NCBI GenBank assembly: GCA_002049455.2
Contig: KV918858.1
Coordinates: forward strand, 62,001 to 126,000
DNA from: Porphyra umbilicalis
Taxonomy: Eukaryota; Rhodophyta; Bangiophyceae; Bangiales; Bangiaceae
DNA length: 64,000 nt
Reading direction: 5' to 3'
Shown piece after piece: positions 55,833 through 64,000 of this stretch. Every line of letters starts with the position of its first letter. Position 1 is the stretch's first letter. Made by a program: the position numbers and the translations under genes. The notes under the pieces are model-generated. The model made no database searches, was not told where the DNA came from, and was given only the letters and a program-made list of their open reading frames with translations.

Positions 55833-57093
55833 AATCCCCTGGAAATTAGTCTAGAGTGCTTGCCCACACCCACACGTCGAGAAAAAAATCCTTTTTTCAA
55901 GTGCACGTTGCGGGAGTACTTAAAAAAACGTTTTTGGCGGTCCACTTGGCTCCCTACGCCGTTGGAGGACGTCTCCCGCCGCTTTCCTGACGATGGGAGC
56001 ATGCGCCGGCGCTGTCCGCATCTTTATGTGAAGTTGCTAGAGGTGGTGACGTCTTCATCGCCCGTACGGTCCGCGGAAGCAGAATCGTGGTTAAAAAGGT
56101 GCGTGAGGGCAGGTGCGGCGTTTACGGGGTCGTAGGGGCAGGTGGACGCGCCCACGAACGGCAATGATGTCGCAATTCCGCGGTAGTTGGCCAGAATCGG
56201 GCTCTGCGAGCCCTGTGAGAGACGTCGGTTTTGATTTTTCAAACAGGGGGTCGTGCTGGCGCTGAATGCGCTGCGGTCTTCGTGGTCGCGTCCGTTCCCG
56301 CAACACCCGCGCGCGGTGGGTGGAGGCGGCGGCCACCGCCGCTAGAGGTGTTGCCGCCGCCCCTGCCGCCGATGCGGCGGTGAGCAATGGACCGTGCGCA
56401 CGACGCGCGCCCGCACACGGCAGTGAGGGTCGCCCACGGCCGCGGCGGCCGCGGCCGCGGCGGTGGCGGAGGCGACGGCGGCGGCTGCGTGGCGCCACTG
56501 CTTTTTTCTCGCTCCGCCCCGCCGCCCGCCCCCCCGTGCCATCGACGGCTTCTTTCCCCCCCCTCCCCTTCTGTGGCCCCACATACCCCCCCCTCCCCAT
56601 CCACCGCGTCGCCGCCGCATACGTGCGTATCGCGCAGCTCGGCCTCGAGTCTGCACTGCGGCAAGCGACGACCGCCCTGCCAGCGTCGGCCGGTGGTTGC
56701 CCGGATGGAGGTGCCCGTTCCTTGGTGGCAGCCGCCGCCCGCCACGGCGGTGGCGGCCGCTGCTGACCCTCCGTTGGGTGCGGCAGGAGCCCCTCGCGGC
56801 GATCACCTACCTCCCCTCGAACGAAGACAAAGCGCTGTTCGTCCAGGAGCACGCTGGCGGCCACTACCCACCAGTGGGCGGGTAACCCCCCGACGGCAGC
56901 GGCTTCTGCTCGTGCGGGCCGCGGTGGACGCCGCGGCGGCGGTGGGCGGAGCGCCCCCTACGCCAGCAAGCGGTGGTCACGTTGGCGACTGCCACCACCG
57001 ACGCCATGGCCACCTTCCTCATCTCCTGTTTTCTGATCTCCCGCTCGTACGTGCGCTCCCAAGCGGCGCCGGTCGGGAGAGGTGGTGCTCGAC
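55833..57093 (+). repeat. Left arm of a long inverted repeat
   Basis: 1261 bp that match, reversed and complemented, 57598-58879 at roughly 90 percent by eye. Landmarks from outside in: TCCCCTGGAAATTAGTCTAG, CACACCCACACGTCGA, GCACGTTGCGGGAGTACTTA, GTCCGCGGAAGCAGAATCGT, CACCCGCGCGCGG, CGCTCCCAAGCGGCGCCGGTC. A frame in the outer part (55674-56135) reads WLPTPLEDVSRRFPDDGSM and VKLLEVVTSSSPVRSAEAES and is matched in the other arm, which suggests a decayed gene shared by the family. No family recognised. Confidence 0.92.
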
Positions 57094-57597
57094 TTTCTCC
57101 TGGCCTTTAGGACAGGGTACTATCCAACATGCGCACAGGGGCCCCCATTCTAATTTTTTCCCGAGCTAGTGCACGTTGCGGGAGTACTTGCGTGAGAGCG
57201 GGGTGGCCGCGCAAAGACCTCGCACGGCGCAGGCGGACGTCGCCGTGCGGTGAGTCCGACATGGTTAGAAGCGTCACTCTGTAACGTATCTTTGCATATG
57301 CTTCGGCAGCATGGCCGTTCGTTGGCCGTTTGTGAGGTCCAACCAAGTGAAGGAAGGGTTTTTTTCTCGTTCAGATGGCATGAAACGGGGGGTCTGTGCT
57401 TCAGACAAGCTGGAAACGAGGATGCGTGCTGCATATGACCGCGTCGGGTGAGGAAATGAGGGCGTAATTGGTGGAACCTGCTCTGAGATGCTCCCGACGG
57501 TGTTTTTGTTCTGCAAAAATGAAAGCGCGTTCGCGAAAACACCCTGGACTTGCAAAACGATAGAACTGTTTTCACACGACGAAAGATACATAGGCAA
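57094..57597. other. 504-bp loop between the inverted arms
   Basis: Contains a second GCACGTTGCGGGAGTACTTG at about 57173, matching a landmark of the left arm, and at 57517-57590 the TTCGCGAA-core motif also found at 14.3 and 61.0 kb. The motif lies just outside the right arm's inner end, so the repeat family extends beyond the paired region on that side. No gene is called. Confidence 0.6.
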
Positions 57598-58879
57598 GTC
57601 GAGCACCGCCTCCCGGGTGAGCGTCACCTGCACGACCGGCGCCGCTTGGGAGCGCACGTACGAGCGGGAGATCAGAAAAAAGGAGACGAGGAAGGCGGCC
57701 ATGGCGGCGGTGGTGGCGGTCGCCGACGTGACCACCGCTGGCTGGCGTAAGGGGCGCTCCGCCCACCGCCGCCGCGGCGTCCACCGCGGCCCGCACGAGC
57801 GGCAGCTGCTGCCGTCGGGGGGGGAACCGCCCACTGGTGGGTAGCGGCCGGCCGCACGCTCCTCGACGACCAGCGCTTTGTTTTCGTCCGAGGGGGGGTA
57901 GGTGATCGCCGCGAGGGGCTCCTGCCGCACCCACCGGAGGGTCAGCAGCGGCCGCCACTGCCGTGGCGGGCGGCGGCTGCCACCGAGGCACGGCCGCCAC
58001 CATCCGAGCAACCACCGGCCGACGCTGGCTGGGCAGTCGTCGCTTGCCGCAGTGCATACTCGAGGCCGAGCTGCGCGATGCGCACGTGCGCGGCGGCGAC
58101 GCGGTGGATGGGGAGCGGGGGGTATGTGGGGCCACAGAAGGGGAGGGGGGCGGAAGAAGCCGTCGATGGTATGGGGGGGCGGGCGGCGGGGCGGAGCGAG
58201 AAAATAGCAGGGGCGCCACGCCGCCGCCGCCGACGCCGCCGGCACCGCCGCGGCCGCCGCGGCCGCGGCCACGGGCGCCACTCGCTGCCGTGTGCGGGCG
58301 CGCGTCGTGCGCACGGTCGTCCACTGCTCACCGCCGCGTCGGCGGCAGGCGCGGCGGCAACACCGCCAACGGCTGTGGCCGCCGCCCCCACCCGCCGCGC
58401 GCGGGTGTTGCAGGAAGGGATGCGACCGTGCAGGCCGCAGCGCATTCAGCGCCAGCACGACCCCCTGTTTGAAAAATCAAAACCGACGTCTCTCACAGGG
58501 CCCGCAGAGCCCGATTCTGGCCAACTACCGCGGAATTGCGACATCATGGCCGTTCGTGGCCGCGTCCACCTACCCCCACGACCCCGTAAACGCCGCACCT
58601 GCCCTCCCGCACCTTTTTAACCACGATTCTGCTTCCGCGGACCGTACGGGCGATGAAGACGTCGCCACCTCTAGCAACTTCACAGAAAGATGCGGACAGC
58701 CCCGGCGCATGTTCCCATAGTCAAGAAAGCGCCGGGGGACGTTCCCCAACGGCGTAGGGAGCCAAACGGACCGCCAAAAACGTTTTTTTAAGTACTCCCG
58801 CAACGTGTACTAGAAAAAAGGACTTTTTTTTCGACGTGTGGGTGTGAGAAAGCACCCTAGACTAAAGTCCAGGGAATTT
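57598..58879 (-). repeat. Right arm of a long inverted repeat
   Basis: 1282 bp, reverse complement of the left arm with scattered substitutions and small indels. On the minus strand it shows frames parallel to the left arm, including the same outer peptide (REYLKKRFWRSVWLPTPLG) and LTLRWVRQEPLAAITYPPSD, but broken by frame changes in both arms. Part of it (58285-58415) is also present at 15530-15655. Confidence 0.92.
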
Positions 58880-61020
58880 TGAACGCGCAGGAGAGGGCCA
58901 AGATCGTGGACAGCCGAGACGCGTGGAATGTGGTGTGACCGTGGCGCGCAGTGACTGAAGCCGGCAGCCGCGAGCTGCGTGACTCAGCTGCCCGCGTGGT
59001 GCTGTGCGCGGGCCTGTGACGAGGAGAGGGCGGCGCCGTGCGTGTGGCCCGTGCGAGGGAGTGGTGGTGTCGCGGTGGTGAAACTGGCCGTGCGGGATGT
59101 CGCGCAGCTGACCGCGCGGTACGTCGTGGGGGGAGGAGACCGGACAGGCGGGTACACCCGGGGGGTTGTGGAGGGGTTAAGGGACCGTGGGACTGGAGGG
59201 GGGGGGGGGTGAAGACGCCGCTGGCTTGCCGGTGGCAGCCCCTACGGCGGCGGCGGCGGCCCCTGCGCCCGCGCTCTCTGCTGCAATAGGCTTGCTGCTG
59301 GCAAAAAACCTAGCCACCATGGACCAGGGGGCGGGAGTGGCGTGGCGCTTGCCCCGGGGAGCGGGTGGGCTGCGCGGTAGAGGCGGCGAAGGCGGACGTA
59401 GGTGTGAGGCCGGAGGGCTTGGGGGGGTGAGGCTGTCGGCGAGCCGTGCGTGGCCTGGGACTGTCGCAAGCACGGCGTCGCCTGGGTGGGGGGCCGGCGC
59501 GCTCCAGGGCGGACGGCTCGGGCGCGCGCGCCACGCCCGGAGGGACATGAAAATAAAAACCAATGCAGTACAAAAAAAATATAGCCACGTGCCAACACAG
59601 CGTTTTGTCCCCGATTCCTTAAAACTGAGAACTGCCAGATTCGAACACGCCCACCGACGGTTCGCAGAACTGTCGCACATTGATCATGCGATCAAATTAT
59701 GCCCACTTTTTGTTGATCTTGGAGACAGAGCCCGCAGTGGAGTTCAGAAGTGCTCGAAGACCATCTGCACCGATATTCAGTGGGAATCATCCTCACACCA
59801 GCACCTGCAGATTCGGCAATTGTCCGGCGAAGTTGCTGCCCCATGCTCATGAAGGATCATTCCGACTCGCTTGTTCTGATCGTTCTGCGTATCGTGCTGA
59901 GAACTATCCTGAAGTGGGAGTAAGATCATCCTGAGGATCGTGCTCAGGACTGTCCTGGCATCGAAGTACAATCATCCTGGGGACCGTCGTCATAGATTGA
60001 GTGAACGAGTGCGCAAGATTGATCTAGATTTCTGCCTCAAGGACTCGATCGTAGATGATAGCCTGGACTACTTCGAGTGACGTCGTGAGGAGGGTCTGCC
60101 GAAACCGATCAGAGAGCAAGACCTGCCCATGGAACGTGACCTGGGCCACGAAACGTGTGCAGAGGGAGCCTCAATGTGACTTGGTAGTCGTGCGACCGAC
60201 ACGCTGTTTCCCGGCGCAGAGGGGATGGGAACTGGGTAAACATGCGTCGGCTCGCACATCGAGAATACCGTGAAGTCCCGGACGCACCCAGTCCCGATTT
60301 ATCAATGATTGGGTCTCCTTCACGCACGGTAAATTCGTTCCCAGCTCAGTGGCAATCTCGTCCCCTATCGTCCCAACGCAGCACGTCCCAAACTCGCAAT
60401 GCCCCGGTTCAATACGAATCAGAAGCACTCGCACCAGAAACTGAAGCGCATGAGTGATATAACCATTTCCACGATGGGCATTGGTCTGAACGGAGAGAGT
60501 ATCAAAAGGGTTTTTGTTCACACTGTTGACGGAATAGGCAGACATTTTGTTTGCGGAAGAGGCAGTCAGACTATAAGTTGAACAAGTCCTCACATTTTTT
60601 TTCGAATGACAGTCCCCGAGATGATTTGTGGGTCAGGATGGCACTGCTTCTGGAACTATCCCAGAGTCAGTCCCGAAGATGATCCGTTGAACGAGTCCAG
60701 AACTGTAGTGATGAACTGCCGAATCACAGAGGTCACTCGAGAATGAGGCAATCTGAAATGTAGGATTTTCGCTGATCCACGGAAGTGATGTGCACATGAT
60801 CCTCCGAATCATGCTGAGGCCATCTCACAGGAGCTTTGCATGGCCATCTCAAAACATTCTTTCGCGTCTACTCGTTATAGATTTAGAAGCCGGCAAGTTT
60901 AGAACTATCCCGGCGATGAAATACCGACCCGCAGTGAAGTGAAGCGAGACGCGGCATGTTTCAAGCCTGAATAATACTTCGGAACTTACACGAAAAGATG
61001 GTCTTCGATCACTGCACAAC
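58880..61020. other. Gene-poor region with a drop in GC
   Basis: 58880-59560 is GC-rich without a recognised gene. From about 59560 to 61020 GC falls to near-balanced, stop codons are frequent in all frames, and words such as ATCATCCTGAGGATCGTGCT, GATCGTGCTCAGGAC and GAACTATCC recur irregularly, suggesting old, degraded repeats. No RNA gene or protein recognised. Confidence 0.45.
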
Positions 61021-61021
61021 T

Positions 61022-61175
61022 CCAGGCCAGGGTGTTTTCGCGTACGCGCTTTCAGTTGTCTATGCATCTTTCGTCGTGTGAAAACAGTTTTATCGTTTTG
61101 CAAAGCCAGGGTGTTTTTGCGAACGCGCTTTCAGTTGAGCAAACTGAGGCTAGGGTATTTTCGCGAACGCGCCGT
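61022..61175 (-). repeat. Three partial copies of the TTCGCGAA-core motif
   Basis: AGGGTGTTTTCGCG(A/T)ACGCGC-like segments begin at about 61028, 61107 and 61154, each close to GCTTTCAGTTG or a variant. The first two flank TATGCATCTTTCGTCGTGTG and AAAACAGTTTTATCG, in the same order as at 57510-57600 on the opposite strand. A terminal fragment of the dispersed family, partly duplicated. Confidence 0.8.
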
Positions 61176-61348
61176 CAAGAGGATTACAGTTTTCACAAGG
61201 AAGTTTGCCGCCAAACTCGCTGTCTCGCGAGCTGAACCGTGTCTTCCGCCCACGTGCGTGTGTTGTCTTCCCACTTGCTCGTCTCTTGTTTCACCGCACA
61301 GCCTCCTCTTCTCCCGTTTGCTGTCTGTTTCCCCATCCTCCTCCCATC

Positions 61349-62310
61349 ATGGGTGGTGACGGCGGCACCCTCTCCCACGCGCGGCGAGACCAGCTGCGGA
61401 TGTTCACACCTAAAGGGGGCCCCGCCGCGGCCGCCGACCCCGCCGCCGCCCCCGCGACCGCCGCTGCCGTGGCGCTTTCCACCTGCGCCCTCTCCCGAGA
61501 GGCCCTAGAGCCGCCCATCGTCGTCTGCTCGAAAGGGTATTTGTACAACAAGGCGGCGGTGCTCACCCACCTCCTCTCGCTCAAGCGCCCGGCCGGCAGC
61601 GGACCCGTCCCCGCCGCGCTGGCCGCTGCGGCGGCCGCGCCCGCGGGCACCGACGCCACTGGGGCTTTTCGCCACCTCCGCCGCCGGTCGGATGTAATGG
61701 ACGTCACGCCGCGGATGCTCCCGCCCGCGCGGCGGCGGCGGGAAGCGGCGGTGACCGCCGGCCGCGAGGGCGTCGTCGCCCCGGCGTTTGTGTGCCCCAT
61801 CACCCAGCGGGAGGCGACCGGGCGGGAGCGCTGGTTGGCCACCGTCCCGTGTGGGTGTGTGGTCAGCGCCGCGGGGTGGGATGCCGTGCGGGCGGCGGCG
61901 GTGGCGGCGGGCGGCCGCTGCCCCGTGTGTGAGAGCCCGGTGGACGGCCGCGTCGTGTTGGGGGGGGGGACGGAGCGGGGGGGCGGCTGGCCAAGCGCCC
62001 GGTCAAGGGCGGGGGCGGGGCTGGCGCCAAGAAACGCGAGCGGCGTGGCGACCGTGGCGACGGCGGGGGTAACGGCGAGGGCGGCGGCAACCGTGGGGGC
62101 GGCGATGGTGTAGGGGGGGGCGGTAACGGTGGGGGCGGCGGTGGCATCGGAGTGGGCGGCGCACAACCGCCGGCGACCAGTGGCAAGGGTGCTGGTACAA
62201 AGGTGCGGCGGTCTTGTGCCGACGTGAAGCAGCCGGACAAGGAAGGGGAGGGACGGGCGGATGCACGCTCCGCCAGGCCCGAGACCGGCAAGCGGCAAAG
62301 ACGTGAGTGA
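61349..62310 (+). CDS. RTF2: Replication termination factor 2 (RTF2)
   Basis: RTF2 acts at stalled or terminating replication forks and is removed from forks by proteasome shuttles in animals. The ATG at 61349 (CCATCATGGG) gives MGGDGGTLSHARRDQL, matching the family's invariant MGCDGGTIP start. Next come the first variant-RING half (STCALSREALEPPIVVCSKG, LYNKAAVLTHLL) and the second (FVCPITQREATG, VPCGCVVSAAGW, GRCPVCESPV). After a nine-G run at about 61961-61970 the frame changes by one base. The continuing frame is convincing: a Lys/Arg start (AKRPVKGGGGAGAKKRERRG), a Gly/Asn linker and a basic tail ending RQRRE at 62310, about 320 residues in all, near the usual length. GTGAGT overlaps the last codons, so a further exon is possible. 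It is convergent with the NSE2 gene. Confidence 0.9.
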
Positions 62311-62428
62311 CTGATGGGGGCGGTCCCTGGGCTTGTGTCGCGCAAGAGCAGCGCTGTACAACGCCCTGGCCCTCGCACAGGACCAACATTGCAAAAGAGA
62401 AGCAAACCGCCACCGCCCACCCACCCGC

Positions 62429-63779
62429 TCACGCCTCGTCAATATCCTCCACTTCCCCGCGGGGCCCAGCCGACCCGCCCGCCGCATCGGCCTGTGTTCG
62501 CCGCAGCTGCATCTCCGCTTCATAATCCTTCTCCAGAGACGAAGCACCGATGGTCGCCGAGCATCCGACCACCGGGCACGAGGCGGTGGATGAGCCGAGT
62601 AGGCTCAGCGAGGGGGGGGCATTCTTGAGATGTGCAGGCGCATTGTTGTTGACGAGGATATGTTGGACGATGCCTTGAAGGGAGTAGCGATGCGGGCACT
62701 CGAGGCTGCGGTACGAACGAGTACCGAACGTGAGGCGAGCAGCAGGCGCGCCGGAGACAAACGCAAGCCAACAGGAAGCAGCGCCGTAGGGGAAACGAAA
62801 ATGTCAATAAAGAGGGAACGCAAGCAGGACTCTCAGGACGGCAAGGCAAACGCACAGCGCGCTACCCAACCTCCGTACCGCGCCATCCTCTCCACGCTAC
62901 GTACCTCCGCTGTGGGTCGACCATGGCCATCCCTGTGATGGGGCACTTGAGCGTTCCCGTCTCGGCCTCCATCTCCACCTCCACATCGTCGTCTCCCCCA
63001 CCTTCGCCCATCGCCTCCATCGCCTCCTTCCACCGGCGAGTGCTTGACACGTTTAGGGCGTTCACGCCCGCATCCACCCGGTCCTGCTCCTCACTGAGCA
63101 GCGACACGACGCCGCCAGCGGCCAGGAACATCGCCTCAGGCCCGGTGCTCGTCGCTCCCGGCCCGCCGCCACCACCGCCCTCCTCCTCCTCGTCGTCGCC
63201 GCCGCCGCCGCCGCCGCTACCGGCCGCCTCTGCCACGGAGCGAAACTCTACGTCTTTTTGTTGAAGTGTGGTTGCCACCCGCTTCGAGGCCGCCGTTCGT
63301 AGGCGGCTTTCCTCCTGCAGCCGGCACAGCTTCCCCAGGTTCTGCTGAAGGGAACTGACCACGTCTGGGGGGACCTTGGCGGCCGCACCGGGCTCGCTCC
63401 GCGCCTGGCCCATGAGAATGGCCGTTTCATTTAGGTGCGCCATACACGTGCCGATGCGCTGATGGAATAGTTCCCACGCTGTCGTCGTTAGGTTCAGAGG
63501 AACAGGGGACAGCGGGTGGGGAGCAAACGAGAGGCGAAGGGAAAGGGTCCCCGGTCGTCAAGGAGATAACCAAGGACGCGAGACAATGAGGGGAAATGAA
63601 CAGGCAAGGAACAGAAGAGGCGCAACTCGTAAGTTGCTGAGCCAAAACGAAAAAATGCACACGCAACAGCAGACAGACACAACGCGGACGTGTGTACCAG
63701 CAAGCACGTGACAGGCGAGACACAACGAACCTTCGCGAGACTTGGTCAAGGACGCGGAGGCAGTGGTGATGGAGTCCAT
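62429..63779 (-). CDS. NSMCE2: NSE2/MMS21 SP-RING SUMO ligase of the SMC5/6 complex
   Basis: Attaches SUMO to repair and cohesion proteins as a subunit of SMC5/6. Exons 63731-63779, 62905-63478 and 62429-62705 join to exactly 299 codons. Intron 1 starts GTTCGT and ends GACGACAG after a CTAAC branch-like site; intron 2 starts GTACGT and ends CCGCAG. The N-terminus (MDSITTASASLTKSREAWEL and helical sequence to about residue 75) would contact SMC5; an acidic Gly-rich insert (DDEEEEGGGG) follows. The SP-RING is KCPITGMAMVDPQ, then ECPHRYSLQG, then CPVVGCSATI, giving the Cys, Cys-x-His and Cys-x4-Cys ligands expected for NSE2. A longer insert separates the last two blocks. The frame is intact throughout, without the homopolymer breaks seen elsewhere. 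Start chosen because it is the first ATG whose exon joins in frame. Confidence 0.88.
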
Positions 63780-64000
63780 GATGATAAGGTCGACAAACCC
63801 CAGGGCTCCGCGCAAATTTGGACGTGAGGACGCGTTGCGGGAAACACTGTGTGCGCGAAGAAGGTTGAAGAACGAAGGCAAGCAACGACGATATCAAGGG
63901 CATCAGGCGCGCAGCCGTCGGTAAGTACGAAGGCCTACAATTCTGTTGGATGCACACTGCTTGGATTGACCTCATTTCACTCGTCAACTACTATTCAAAA
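63780..64000. other. Upstream of NSE2, nothing recognised
   Basis: 220 bp of ordinary composition, presumably promoter and leader of the NSE2 gene. No TATA-like box or second gene is evident. Confidence 0.4.

Noticed and set aside
57572-58458. Single long gene in the right arm of the inverted repeat
   Set aside because: The recognisable peptide blocks shared with the left arm are spread over different frames in both arms, so I treat them as remnants of a repeat-family gene and do not call a CDS.

Overview
The window is nuclear DNA from a very GC-rich, intron-poor microbial eukaryote. It carries a eukaryotic Argonaute, a CUL4 adaptor, RTF2, an SP-RING SUMO ligase and a C2H2 zinc-finger protein, and the introns that can be placed are GT-AG. 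There is no prokaryotic operon layout. The lineage cannot be fixed from sequence alone; a GC-rich protist or alga is the best guess, and the secreted malectin/IPT/PKD/propeller protein would suit a stramenopile-like or similar group.

Layout. 1-4.1 kb: no gene recognised. 4.1-5.2 kb: cobalamin adenosyltransferase (+). 5.9-8.0 kb: DCAF4-like WD40 protein (+). 9.2-11.9 kb: Argonaute with a complete catalytic tetrad (+). 12.5-14.2 kb: C2H2 zinc-finger protein (-). 14.3-15.7 kb: diverged copy of a dispersed repeat. 16.6-20.6 kb: secreted malectin/PKD/IPT/beta-propeller protein (-). 22.1-23.0 kb: unknown RG-rich protein (-). 24.4-51.1 kb: a DNA transposon with two convergent genes, a 907-aa transposase (+) and an unrecognised proline-rich ORF2 (-). 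Its centre has been tandemly amplified into at least nine 2.48-kb units, interrupted by an assembly gap at 41107-41902. 51.2-55.2 kb: G-rich satellites, then three arrays of a GGGGTGTTAC minisatellite alternating with 250-300-bp direct repeats. 55.2-55.7 kb: a small acidic-tailed ORF. 55.8-58.9 kb: a 1.26-kb inverted repeat with a 504-bp loop. 59-61.3 kb: less GC-rich DNA without recognised genes. 61.3-62.3 kb: RTF2 (+). 62.4-63.8 kb: NSE2/MMS21 SUMO ligase (-, three exons).

Functional picture. The host genes are mostly unrelated housekeeping genes, but two themes stand out. RTF2 and NSE2, both replication-stress factors, are convergent neighbours 118 bp apart. An Argonaute lies on the same contig as two arrangements able to give double-stranded RNA: the long inverted repeat, and the transposon array, where every unit holds oppositely oriented remnants of both transposon genes. 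A link between them is inference only.

Quality caveat. Nearly every gene in the GC-rich part changes reading frame by one base, often in G or C homopolymers, while protein similarity continues across the break. This looks like unpolished long-read consensus rather than decay. Protein boundaries are therefore approximate, and CDS spans include introns and frame changes.
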